Position numbers and translations under genes: made by a program. A model generated the notes under the pieces. It was not told where the DNA came from. It did no database searches and saw only the letters and a program-made list of their open reading frames with translations. Below are positions 16,468 to 23,587 of a stretch of 34,556 nt of DNA, piece after piece. Position 1 is the first letter of the stretch. Each line of letters opens with the position of its first letter. This DNA is from Myxococcaceae bacterium (GTDB lineage: Bacteria > Myxococcota > Myxococcia > Myxococcales > Myxococcaceae), in NCBI GenBank assembly GCA_004173515.1, contig SECN01000121.1, positions 1 to 34,556 of the forward strand, written 5' to 3'.

Positions 16468-17410
16468 TCAGACGGCCCAGACGCGCGCGGCGGCCTGGGT
16501 CTGCTGCGCGTGGGTGCGCGTGAGCCACTCGCGCGCGTCCGCCAGTTCCTCGCGCGCCGTGGCGAGACCCAGGTTGCCGGCGCCACCCAGGTGGGTGGCC
16601 GTCAGCGCGCCGCGGTCCGGCTGGAAGGTGCCGTCGTTCATCCCAAAGCCACTTCTCCAGAGTGCCCGTCACCGAGCACGCCCAGGTGAGCAGCGCCGTC
16701 TCATGCCGCCCCCGACTGTCCTGCGCGTCGATGGGGCTGCGTTGAACCCGATTGAAACCGAGCAACCGCGCGACATATTCACGGTCGATGGGGAGCGGCA
16801 CGCCGAAGCCCGCCGCCGCGCCCAGCGGACAGCGATCGATGCGGCCCCACACGCCCTTGAGCGCCTCCAGCTCCTCCAGCAGTCCTTCGGCGAACGCCAT
16901 GCCCCACAGCCCGAAGGTGGACGGCATCGCGCGGCGCAGGTGCGTGTAGCCGGGCAGGGGCAGGGCCGCGTGGCCTTCCGCGAAGTCGAGGAACGTCCCG
17001 GCCAGCTCCGCCGCGCGCGCGCCCAGGGCGAGCAGCTCCTCGCGCAGGTACAGGCGCAGGGCCAGCAGCACCTGATCGTTTCGCGAGCGCGCCAGGTGGA
17101 TGCGCTTGCCCGCCTCGCCCGTGCGCTCCACGAGCGCGGCCTCCAGCGCGGTGTGGCCGTCCTCCTGCTCCGGGCGGATGACGAAGTGGCCCGCGCGCGC
17201 CTCGGCGTGCAGGTCGTGCAGCGCGGCGACGAGCGACGTGGCGGCCTCCGGCGCCAGCAGGCCCACGTGCGCGAGCATGCGCGCGTGCGCGGCGCTGCCC
17301 AGCGCGTCGTGCGGCACGAGCGACAGGTCCACCACCGGGTCATCGCCCACGGTGAAGGCGTGGATGGCCGAGTCCAGCGGCTGGCCCTTGCCCCACAATG
17401 TCTCAGCCAC
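16468..17410 (-). pseudogene. argH: Argininosuccinate lyase ArgH, disrupted by an internal deletion
   Basis: The N-terminal part is well preserved: LARSRNDQVLLALRLYLREE, GYTHLRRAMPST (catalytic His near 157) and IDAQDSRGRHETALL, up to TLEKWLWD at residue 257. At about 16636-16648 the frame breaks. The other frame resumes at NDGTFQPDRGALTATHLGGA, the C-terminal end of the family, and stops at 16468. ArgH is usually ~450-460 residues, so roughly 140 residues are absent, including the fumarase-superfamily signature GSSxMPxKxNP with the catalytic Ser. The encoded product could not be active. The GTG start at 17410 overlaps the argE stop by 8 bases. The C-terminus shows no fused acetyltransferase domain, unlike the ArgHA proteins of some Vibrio. 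A real strain with this allele should need arginine unless another copy exists. Confidence 0.9.
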
Positions 17411-18466
17411 GCGCCACCTCCTCGGAATAGCCGTGCAGCAGTCGTCGATAGAACGCGAGCCCCGCCTCCAGCTCCGCGCGCATGAGGTACTCGTTCGCCT
17501 GGTGGCTTCTGAGCGTGTCGCCCGGCCCCACCTTCACCGCCGGCACGTCGCCCAGGAACGCCCAGTCGGACGTGGTGCTGGAGCCCACCGTCGCCTGTCC
17601 CGCCGCCGCCACCGCCGCGCGCACCAGCGGGTGCCCGGCGTCCGTGCCCTTGGGCAGGTAGCGCGCGGAGTGCACCACCACTTCGCTCTCCAGCGCCTTT
17701 CCCACGTCCTCGGCCACCTTCGCGTGGTCCATGCCCGGCGTGGTGCGCAGGTCCACGAAGAACTCGCACCGGTCCGGCACCTGGTTGCGCGCCAGGCCCC
17801 CCGACACCTGCGTCACCTGCGCCCGCGCCTCACCCAGCAGCGGGTGCGCGGGGAAGCGCAGCGCGGACACGGCCTGGATGTCCCGGGCCGCCTTGAGGAT
17901 GGCGTTGTGTCGAGTCCACCCGTGTGCGCGTGCGCGACGTGGCCGGACTTCCCGTGCGCGATGCAGCGGAGCAGCAGCATGCCCCGCTGCGCCGTGCAGG
18001 GCTTGAGCGACGTGGGCTCGCCCACCACGGCGGCGTCCAGCGGCCCCAGCGTGGAGAGCAGGGGCCCCAGGCCCTTGCCGCCGGTCTCCTCCTCGGCGGT
18101 GAGCGCGAAGACGTACTCGACACCGTGGGGCGCGCCTTCTTCCAGGAGCGCCTTGGCGGTGAGGAGCATGGCGGTGACGCAGCCCTTGGCGTCGTTGGCG
18201 CCCAGGCCGTAGAGGGTGTCGTCCTTCCACACGGCCTCGTGCGGCTCGGTGGTCCACCCGGCGCACGGCTTCACCGTGTCCAGGTGCGAGTTGACGAGCA
18301 GGCGCTTCGAGCCGCTGCCCACGCTGAACCAGACGTTGTGGCCCTGGCGGTGCACGCGGGCACCCCAGGACTCCGCCTGTCCGGCCACGAGGTCCGCGAT
18401 GCGGGCCTCGTCACCGGAGACGCTGGGCGTCGCGACCAGCGCGGTGAGCAGCTCGGTGGGGTTCAA
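17403..18466 (-). pseudogene. argE: ArgE, N-acyl-citrulline/ornithine deacylase (M20 family), frameshifted
   Basis: M20 metallopeptidase-family deacylase. The metal ligands are present: LLVNSHLDTV, GLGANDAKG, LTAEEETGG and VVGEPT in the first part, and the last His in DTLRSHQANEY near the C-terminus. The frame shifts between 17905 and 17925. Frame one reads GKSGHVAHAHTGG; the other continues as NAILKAARDIQAVSALRF. The total length (1064 nt) fits a ~355-residue enzyme with one base missing, so this is a single-base-type lesion in the dimerisation domain and not a large loss. The TTG start at 18466 overlaps the argB stop by 4 bases. With the acylornithine transcarbamylase next to it, the likely substrate is N-acetyl- or N-succinyl-citrulline. 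A sequencing error is the simplest explanation. Confidence 0.88.
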
Positions 18467-19389
18467 CCCTTGGCCTCACCGTGCTTCACCGGGTGCTCGC
18501 GCACGACCATGGTCCCGCTGCCCTCGTTGGTGAAGACCTCCTCCAGGAGCGCGTCGGACTGCTTGCCGCTGACCAGGTGCACGCTGCCCACGCCGCCCAC
18601 GAGCGCGTGGCGCATGGCGTGCGCCTTGGGACGCATGCCGCCGGTGAGCCGGCCTTCGGCCTCCAGCGACGCCAGGTCCGCCAGCGTGGCGAGCGAGATG
18701 ATGGACGACGGGTCGGAGACGTCCTTCAAGAGGCCCGGCACCTCCACCATGAAGAAGAGCTTCTCCGCATGCAGCGCCGCCGCGATGGCCGCCGCCACGG
18801 TGTCCGCGTTGGTGTTGTAGACGGCGCCGTTCTGGCCTCCGGACAGCGGGGCGATGACGGGCACGTAGTCCGCGGAGCGCAGGTGCTCCACGACGCGCGT
18901 GTCCACCGACTCGATGTCGCCCACGAGGCCGTAGTCCACCATGCGCCCCTGCGTCTCACCGGGCTCGGTGACCATGACGGGCGGGCGGCGGCGCGCCTTG
19001 ATGAGGCCCGCGTCCACGCCGGACAGGCCCACGGCGGGCACGCCCGCGGCCTGGAGGTCCGCGAGCAGGTCCGTGTGCAGCTTGCCCGCGAGCACCATCT
19101 TCGCCGCGTCCAGCACGGGCGCGGAGGTGATGCGGCGGCCGGCCACCTTTTCAATGGGCAGGTGCAGCGCGTCGCAGAGCGCATCCAGCTCCGGCCCGCC
19201 GCCGTGCACCACGACGGGGCGGATGGAGAAGGCCCACAAGAGGGCGATCTGCTCGCACGCCGTCTTGCGCGTGCGCGGGTCGCTCAGCACGGCGCCGCCC
19301 AGCTTCACCACGAAGGTCTTGCTGCGGAACTGCTTCACGTACTTCGCGGCATTGCGAAGGGCGGCGTACGGGTCGGGAGACAAGGGCAC
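18463..19389 (-). CDS. argB: N-acetylglutamate kinase ArgB
   Basis: A 308-residue amino-acid-kinase-family protein that phosphorylates N-acylglutamate. Motifs: FVVKLGGAVLSDP, VVVHGGGPELDAL, a substrate region GLSGVDAGLI, YNTNADTVAAAIA and LTGGMRPKAHAM. It ends soon after the kinase fold, so it lacks the C-terminal acetyltransferase domain that makes the xanthomonad ArgB a synthase-kinase. The GTG start at 19389 has AGAGG about 9 bases upstream. It sits 57 bp downstream of argF' and overlaps argE by 4 bases. Acetyl versus succinyl specificity cannot be judged by eye. Confidence 0.93.
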   Translation of the reverse strand: MPLSPDPYAALRNAAKYVKQFRSKTFVVKLGGAVLSDPRTRKTACEQIALLWAFSIRPVVVHGGGPELDALCDALHLPIEKVAGRRITSAPVLDAAKMVLAGKLHTDLLADLQAAGVPAVGLSGVDAGLIKARRRPPVMVTEPGETQGRMVDYGLVGDIESVDTRVVEHLRSADYVPVIAPLSGGQNGAVYNTNADTVAAAIAAALHAEKLFFMVEVPGLLKDVSDPSSIISLATLADLASLEAEGRLTGGMRPKAHAMRHALVGGVGSVHLVSGKQSDALLEEVFTNEGSGTMVVREHPVKHGEAKG

Positions 19390-19446
19390 GGGGGACCTCT
19401 GGAAAGTCAGAAGGGAGTGGAAGGGGAGGGCGGTGGGCGTGGGACT

Positions 19447-20451
19447 TCAGCCGCCGCGCATCCAGGCCAGGAGGGCGCGCTGCACGTGGTAGCGGTTGCC
19501 CGCCTCATCCACGACGCGGCTGCTCGCGTGGTCCAATACCTCGTCGGAGACCTCCACATTGCGCCGGACCGGCAGACAATGCAGGAACGCCGCGTCCTTG
19601 GACGCCTTCGCCATGTGCCGGCGCGTGGGCATCCACCCCGAGTACGACGCGAGCAGCGCCGCCACGTCCGCGTGGGAGTTCGCCGTCGCCGCGGTGGGAC
19701 CCCAGGACTTCGCGTACACCGCGCGGCTGCCGACCAGCGCCTCGTCCTGGTCGTGCGTGTAGGTGATGCTGCCGCCGGTGGCCTTCGCGTACGCCTCCGC
19801 CTCCGCGCGCACCGCGGGGTGCAGGTCGAACCCCGGAGGATGCGCCACGCGCACCTCGCAGCCCGCGGCCGCCGCGGACAGCAGGAACGAGTTGGGCACC
19901 GCCTTGGGCAGCGGCTTGATGTGCGGCGCCCAGGTGAGCGTCACCGGGAGCTTCTTCGTCGTGCCGAACGTCTCGCGCAGGGTGAGCGCGTCCGCCAGGC
20001 CCTGGCAGGGGTGCTCGCGCGCGGACTCCATGCTCACCACCGGCACGGTGGCCCACTTGCGAAAGGCGTTGATGACGGGGTCGGCCTCGTCCTCCTCGTC
20101 ACCGCCCCCCTGGGAGAAGGTGCGGATGCCCAGCATGTCCACGAAGCGCGACAGCACCGGCGAGGCTTCCTTGATGTGCTCCGCACGGTCCGTGTTCATC
20201 ACGGCGCCCGGGCGGTCCTCCAGCTTCCACACGCCGGAGCCCACGTCGAGCACGATGGCGTGCCCACCCGCGCGCAGCATCACCGCCTCGAAGGAGGTGC
20301 GCGTGCGCAGCGACGGGTTGAAGAACACCATGCCCAGGATCTTCCCGGGGAACAGCGCCCCGGGGTCCTTCTGCTTCCACGCGGCCGCCTGCGAGAGGAC
20401 CGCCTCGACGCCTTCCGGCCCCAGGTCCTGGATGCGGGTCACATGCTTCAT
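19447..20451 (-). CDS. argF': N-acyl-L-ornithine carbamoyltransferase (AOTCase/SOTCase type)
   Basis: A 334-residue transcarbamylase. The carbamoyl-phosphate motif is NPSLRTRTSF (STRTR in ordinary enzymes); HPCQGLAD and HCLPVRRNV follow. HCLPVRRN, WAPHIKPLPKAVPNSF and GVWKLE mark the family that acts on N-acetyl- or N-succinyl-ornithine, not plain ornithine. By memory alignment, the residue before the EHI motif (Glu92 in Xanthomonas acetyl-type, Pro90 in Bacteroides succinyl-type) is Ala90 here. Small residues at this position are reported to favour succinylornithine. Arginine would then be made via N-acylcitrulline, deacylated by ArgE. First gene of the arg operon; ATG at 20451, ribosome site GGGGGAG. 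The divergent operator region controls it together with argR. Confidence 0.9.
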   Translation of the reverse strand: MKHVTRIQDLGPEGVEAVLSQAAAWKQKDPGALFPGKILGMVFFNPSLRTRTSFEAVMLRAGGHAIVLDVGSGVWKLEDRPGAVMNTDRAEHIKEASPVLSRFVDMLGIRTFSQGGGDEEDEADPVINAFRKWATVPVVSMESAREHPCQGLADALTLRETFGTTKKLPVTLTWAPHIKPLPKAVPNSFLLSAAAAGCEVRVAHPPGFDLHPAVRAEAEAYAKATGGSITYTHDQDEALVGSRAVYAKSWGPTAATANSHADVAALLASYSGWMPTRRHMAKASKDAAFLHCLPVRRNVEVSDEVLDHASSRVVDEAGNRYHVQRALLAWMRGG

Positions 20452-20491
20452 GGGCTTCGTGCTCCCCCGGCCGCGCCGGATGGGTGGGACT

Positions 20492-20525
20492 GCTGAATAT
20501 GCATAATAATTCGTGCATATTCAGC
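20492..20525. promoter_or_regulatory. ARG-type operator, 34-bp perfect palindrome
   Basis: GCTGAATATGCA (20492-20503) and its exact reverse complement TGCATATTCAGC (20514-20525) flank TAATAATTCG. The TGAAT and ATGCATA elements resemble ArgR boxes (TNTGAAT-W4-ATTCANW in E. coli). It lies 41 bp before the argF' ATG and about 105 bp before argR, so one ArgR complex could control both directions. It is A+T-rich against a G+C-rich background. Confidence 0.85.
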
Positions 20526-20536
20526 AAGGAGGCGCG

Positions 20537-20549
20537 GATATTATGCAGA
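20537..20549. promoter_or_regulatory. second ARG-like half-box
   Basis: GATATTATGCAGA repeats, on the other strand, the GCATAATA core found inside the main operator. It probably adds cooperative ArgR contacts. Confidence 0.4.
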
Positions 20550-20597
20550 ACGGCGCAGCGCGCAAGAACATTCTTGGGGATTTTCATGCGCCTTGCG

Positions 20598-20609
20598 TGC
20601 GTATTCAGC
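20598..20609. promoter_or_regulatory. third ARG-like half-box, near the argR start
   Basis: TGCGTATTCAGC differs by one base from the main operator arm TGCATATTCAGC. It ends 20 bp before the argR ATG, a position suited to autorepression of argR. Confidence 0.55.
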
Positions 20610-20629
20610 CGCATGCAAGGTGAAGGTGA

Positions 20630-21049
20630 ATGAACCTGGACGAGGCCATCCTTCAGCTCATCTCCCGGCAGGAGATCACCGATCAGGCCGTGCTCCAGGA
20701 GCAGTTGGAGGCGGCGGGGCACGCGCCCAGCCAGTCCACGCTGTCGCGGCGGCTCAAGAAGCTGAGCGTGCAGAAGGTGAACGGGCGCTATCAGCGCACG
20801 GAGCCGGTGCCGGTGGTGGCGGCCATCGCGCCGCGCGTGTCCATCATCGAGGCGCCACCCAACATGCTGGTGCTCAAGACGGCGCCCGGCTACGCGCAGA
20901 TCTTCGGGGTGGCGTTGGATCGCGAGGAGGTGGAGGGGCTCGCCGGCACCGTGGCGGGCGACGACACCATCTTCATCGCGGTGAGGGATCCATCGCTGCT
21001 CCAGCAGGTGCGCGCGACGGTGGAGCAGCTCATCCAGCGCGGCCCGTGA
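20630..21049 (+). CDS. argR: Arginine repressor ArgR
   Basis: A 139-residue protein, slightly shorter than E. coli ArgR (156). The N-terminal winged helix contains SQSTLSRRLKKLSVQKVNG (recognition helix about residues 35-50). The C-terminal oligomerisation/arginine-binding domain has PGYAQIFGVALDREE and AGDDTIFIAV, with the two Asp (111-112) that contact arginine. It is divergent from the arg operon and shares its operator, so it should repress both when arginine is plentiful. ATG at 20630 with AAGGTGA upstream. Its 3' end overlaps the convergent 2H gene by 20 bp. Confidence 0.95.
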   Translation: MNLDEAILQLISRQEITDQAVLQEQLEAAGHAPSQSTLSRRLKKLSVQKVNGRYQRTEPVPVVAAIAPRVSIIEAPPNMLVLKTAPGYAQIFGVALDREEVEGLAGTVAGDDTIFIAVRDPSLLQQVRATVEQLIQRGP

Positions 21050-21554
21050 AGGGCACGCGGCGCACGGGCTCCCACGGGCCGCCCAGGTAGCGCCAGAGCA
21101 GCAGGGCCGGTGCGTGTCCGTCGAAGGAGGCCCAGCCCGCGGAGAGCTCCGCGAAGGCGGCTGCCGCGTCCTCGGGCGTGGCCTTGTTCATCAGCGTGAC
21201 GTGGGGCCGGAAGGGCTGACGGTCCTGCGGCGTGAGCCACTGCGCGAAGGCGCGCGACAGCTCGCGGTGGACGGCGCCCAGGCCGGGGGATTCCACGTCC
21301 ACCGCCATGCCCCGGCCCAGCCTGCGCAGCCTGCCGAAGTGGAGCGCGGGGGCCGTGCGCCCGGCGATGGCTTCGAGAGCGGCCTCCACGCTCGTGTGTT
21401 CGCGGGGCGGCAGGTGGTGGAAGAGGGAGACGTGCGCCGGGATGAGGTTGCGCTCGGACGGGAAGTGGCGGCGGCGCAGCCCGTCCAGGCGCGCGAAGCA
21501 CTCCGGATCCATCTCCGCGGTGATGAGCAACGGGGCTTCGGCGGACGGGGACAT
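21030..21554 (-). CDS. 2H phosphoesterase-superfamily protein (2'-5' RNA ligase-like)
   Basis: A 174-residue protein with two His-x-Ser/Thr motifs, HVSLF (H41) and HVTLM (H118), about 77 residues apart. This is the mark of the 2H phosphoesterase superfamily (LigT/ThpR, cyclic phosphodiesterases). Length fits the family. Likely substrates are 2',3'-cyclic phosphates or 2'-5' bonds in RNA, but specificity cannot be told. ATG at 21554 (MSPSAEAPLL). It is transcribed convergently with argR, overlapping its end, with 39 bp to the upstream oxidoreductase gene. Confidence 0.82.
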   Translation of the reverse strand: MSPSAEAPLLITAEMDPECFARLDGLRRRHFPSERNLIPAHVSLFHHLPPREHTSVEAALEAIAGRTAPALHFGRLRRLGRGMAVDVESPGLGAVHRELSRAFAQWLTPQDRQPFRPHVTLMNKATPEDAAAAFAELSAGWASFDGHAPALLLWRYLGGPWEPVRRVPFTGRAG

Positions 21555-21593
21555 GCAGCGGTTCCTGGGGGTCTTCGCCGAAGCCCGGACGGC

Positions 21594-22298
21594 TCAGTTC
21601 TTGGAAGCCGATTCGAGGTACTGCTTCAACCAGTCATTGGCCTTCTGGCGGTAGGCCGGGATGCGCGCGCGGTCGGCTTCGGCGAGTGCCTGCTTCAGGC
21701 GCGGCGCATCCAGGTCCTGCGTATAGCAAGGCGTCCCGGGCTGCTGACGCCACGAGTCCGCGATGCCGCCGGCATCGATGGCATCGAAGCCGAGCGCTTC
21801 CACGAGTTGGAGCACCTTCGCCTTCGCCTCGGGGGCATCCCCCGCGACAGGCAGCGCGATCCGGCCCGGGGTCCCCTTGGGGACGCCCTTCTCCAGGAGG
21901 CTCTGGGAGAAGATGTTGTTGAAGACCTTGATGACCGGGCGGCCGATCTGCTCCGACACCCACTCGCTCTCGACCTTGCCGGCGTCGACCTCCGGGATGG
22001 CCCCGTCCCGGACGGGGTAGTAGTTGCCGGTGTCGATGACGACGACCTCCTTCGGCACGTTCGCGAAGAGGTTCTTGGGCAGGTCGCGGACCGCCTTCTG
22101 GGGAATCGTGACGACGACGACCTCCGCGCCCTTCACGGCGTCGGCGGGGGTGCCGGCCTTCGCGCCCGTCTGCGCCACGACCTCCTTCAGCGTCTCCGGC
22201 CCGCGCGAGTTCGCGATCACGACCTCATGCCCCAACTTCACCCAGTGCCGGGCGAGGGTTCCACCAATGAAGCCAGCGCCAATGATTCCAATCTTCAT
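21594..22298 (-). CDS. NADPH-dependent F420 reductase-like oxidoreductase
   Basis: A 234-residue protein with the N-terminal dinucleotide-binding motif MKIGIIGAGFIGGTLARHW, then HEVVIANSRGPETL, where NSR after the second strand is typical of NADP-binding F420:NADP-oxidoreductase-family proteins. VVVVTIPQKAVRDLP and IKVFNNIF also fit the family. The second domain is short and helical. In non-F420 organisms such proteins are general NADP oxidoreductases of unknown substrate. ATG at 22298 with a strong ribosome site AGGAGGAAGG. Probably co-transcribed with the 2H gene downstream. Confidence 0.82.
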   Translation of the reverse strand: MKIGIIGAGFIGGTLARHWVKLGHEVVIANSRGPETLKEVVAQTGAKAGTPADAVKGAEVVVVTIPQKAVRDLPKNLFANVPKEVVVIDTGNYYPVRDGAIPEVDAGKVESEWVSEQIGRPVIKVFNNIFSQSLLEKGVPKGTPGRIALPVAGDAPEAKAKVLQLVEALGFDAIDAGGIADSWRQQPGTPCYTQDLDAPRLKQALAEADRARIPAYRQKANDWLKQYLESASKN

Positions 22299-22689
22299 GT
22301 CGTCCTTCCTCCTGGCGGGCTCAACTAACGCCCGTGCGGGTGCGGGCCCAGCGATTGTGACGGGGCGTGCTGCCTGTCGGATTCCGTACGTTGGCGGGTC
22401 GGGCCCGTCCCCCACCCGGGCCAGGGCGCCTCGTGCGAGCCCCCGCGACGGAGGACCGACCGGGTGGTGCCTTTCGTCGAGCGGCCGGGGCGCGCCCGGC
22501 CGTGTGTGCCCAGGCGCGACGGCCGAAAGGACCTGCCAGGTGTGACGCACTCCCAGTCGGGCGGGCACACCGCTGTTCCGGCACCGTACGGACACTGTCC
22601 GTACAGGTGGGGGCGGGGGGCTTCCTCCAGGTCCGACCCATTCGTTAACGTTCCGGCACGGTCGGTCTTTGGGGGCCGCCCGGGACGCC
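22299..22689. other. 391-bp intergenic region between divergent genes
   Basis: Separates the oxidoreductase gene (minus) from the sigma-factor gene (plus). The open frames inside are Pro/Arg/Gly-rich and carry no recognisable domain. The notable element is the 19-bp palindrome at 22586-22604. A GTTAACG sequence (22644-22650) recurs in part at the mrpA/membrane-fusion divergent promoter (GTTAACG at 2813-2819). Confidence 0.6.
22586..22604. promoter_or_regulatory. 19-bp perfect palindrome, candidate operator
   Basis: GTACGGACA-C-TGTCCGTAC: perfect 9-base arms around one base, about 85-105 bp before the sigma-factor start. Its size and symmetry fit a dimeric repressor such as a TetR-type protein. 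No such regulator gene is in the window. Confidence 0.65.
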
Positions 22690-23580
22690 ATGTCGAACCT
22701 TTCTTCCGAGCTGGTCGCGGCCTTCCAAGGGGGAAGCGCGAGGACCCTTTCGCCCGACGAGGCCGTCGGGCTCGCGCCGCTGCTGACGGCCGTCGTCGCG
22801 CGCTGCGAGCAGGCGTGGGCCGCCGCGTGGCTCAAGCCCGGTGACTTCGCCGCGCACCTGGGCCTGCACACGCCGGAGGGAGAGCCGCTGGCGGAAGCCC
22901 TGGCCGCGCTGTGCTGCGAGGACCTGTACCTGGCGCTGGCGGCGGTGGAGGGGCACCGGGCCGCGCTGGACGCGCTGGAGGCCACCGCGCTGGTGCCCGC
23001 GGCACGGGCGGTGCGCCGCGTGGAGGACTCGAACGCGTTCGTGGACGAGGTGCTCCAGCTCACCCGCCTGCGCCTCCTGGTGGAGGACGGAGCGCGGGCA
23101 CCCCGCCTCAAGGCCTACGCGGGCCGGGGGCCGCTGCGCCGGTGGGCGGAGGCGGTGGCGCTGGGCGTGGCGCTGTCGCTCAAGCGCCGGCCGGAGCGCA
23201 CCAGCCCGCTGGACGACGCGGTGATCGCCGCGTCGCTGGGGACGGAGGATCCGGAGCTGGAGCTCATCCGTCACCACTCACGCCCCGCCTTCCGGGCCGC
23301 CTTCGCGGAGGCCCTCGCGGCCCTGTCCCCTCGCGACCGCAACCTGCTGCGCCTGGGGCTGGTGCAGGGCCTGGGCGTGGAGTCGCTGGGAGCGCTGCAC
23401 CAGGTGCACGCCTCCACCGTGTCGCGGTGGATGGCGAAGGCCCGGGACGCGCTGCTGGAGTCCACCCGCGAGGGGCTGGCCCGGCGGCTCGCGTTGAACA
23501 CCTCGCAGCTCGACAGCCTGTTGCGCGTCCTGGACGGCAACCTGGACGTCAGCATCGCGTCGCTCCTGAAGGAAGGCTGA
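22690..23580 (+). CDS. ECF-like RNA polymerase sigma factor
   Basis: A 296-residue protein with a sigma region 2-like segment (about 115-165: FVDEVLQLTRLRLLVEDG, then LKAYAGRGPLRRW) and region 4 (about 211-256: LSPRDRNLLRLGLVQGLGVE, STVSRWMAKARDALL). The first ~110 residues are an extra helical domain. It resembles the large, divergent myxobacterial sigma factors paired with kinases. The kinase gene follows after 7 bp and opens with a zinc-finger anti-sigma-type segment, so the two probably form a signalling pair. The ATG at 22690 (MSNLSSELVAAFQ) is preferred; an in-frame TTG at 22669 is an alternative. Confidence 0.8.
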   Translation: MSNLSSELVAAFQGGSARTLSPDEAVGLAPLLTAVVARCEQAWAAAWLKPGDFAAHLGLHTPEGEPLAEALAALCCEDLYLALAAVEGHRAALDALEATALVPAARAVRRVEDSNAFVDEVLQLTRLRLLVEDGARAPRLKAYAGRGPLRRWAEAVALGVALSLKRRPERTSPLDDAVIAASLGTEDPELELIRHHSRPAFRAAFAEALAALSPRDRNLLRLGLVQGLGVESLGALHQVHASTVSRWMAKARDALLESTREGLARRLALNTSQLDSLLRVLDGNLDVSIASLLKEG

Positions 23581-23587
23581 AGGGTCC

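Noticed and set aside
18481..20496. 671-codon open frame on the plus strand
   Set aside because: Antisense to argB and argF', with His/Arg/Gly-rich composition and no motifs.
20564..20575. AAGAACATTCTT inverted repeat before argR
   Set aside because: Short 5-base arms and unlike the ARG half-boxes around it; could be chance in this A+T-rich segment.
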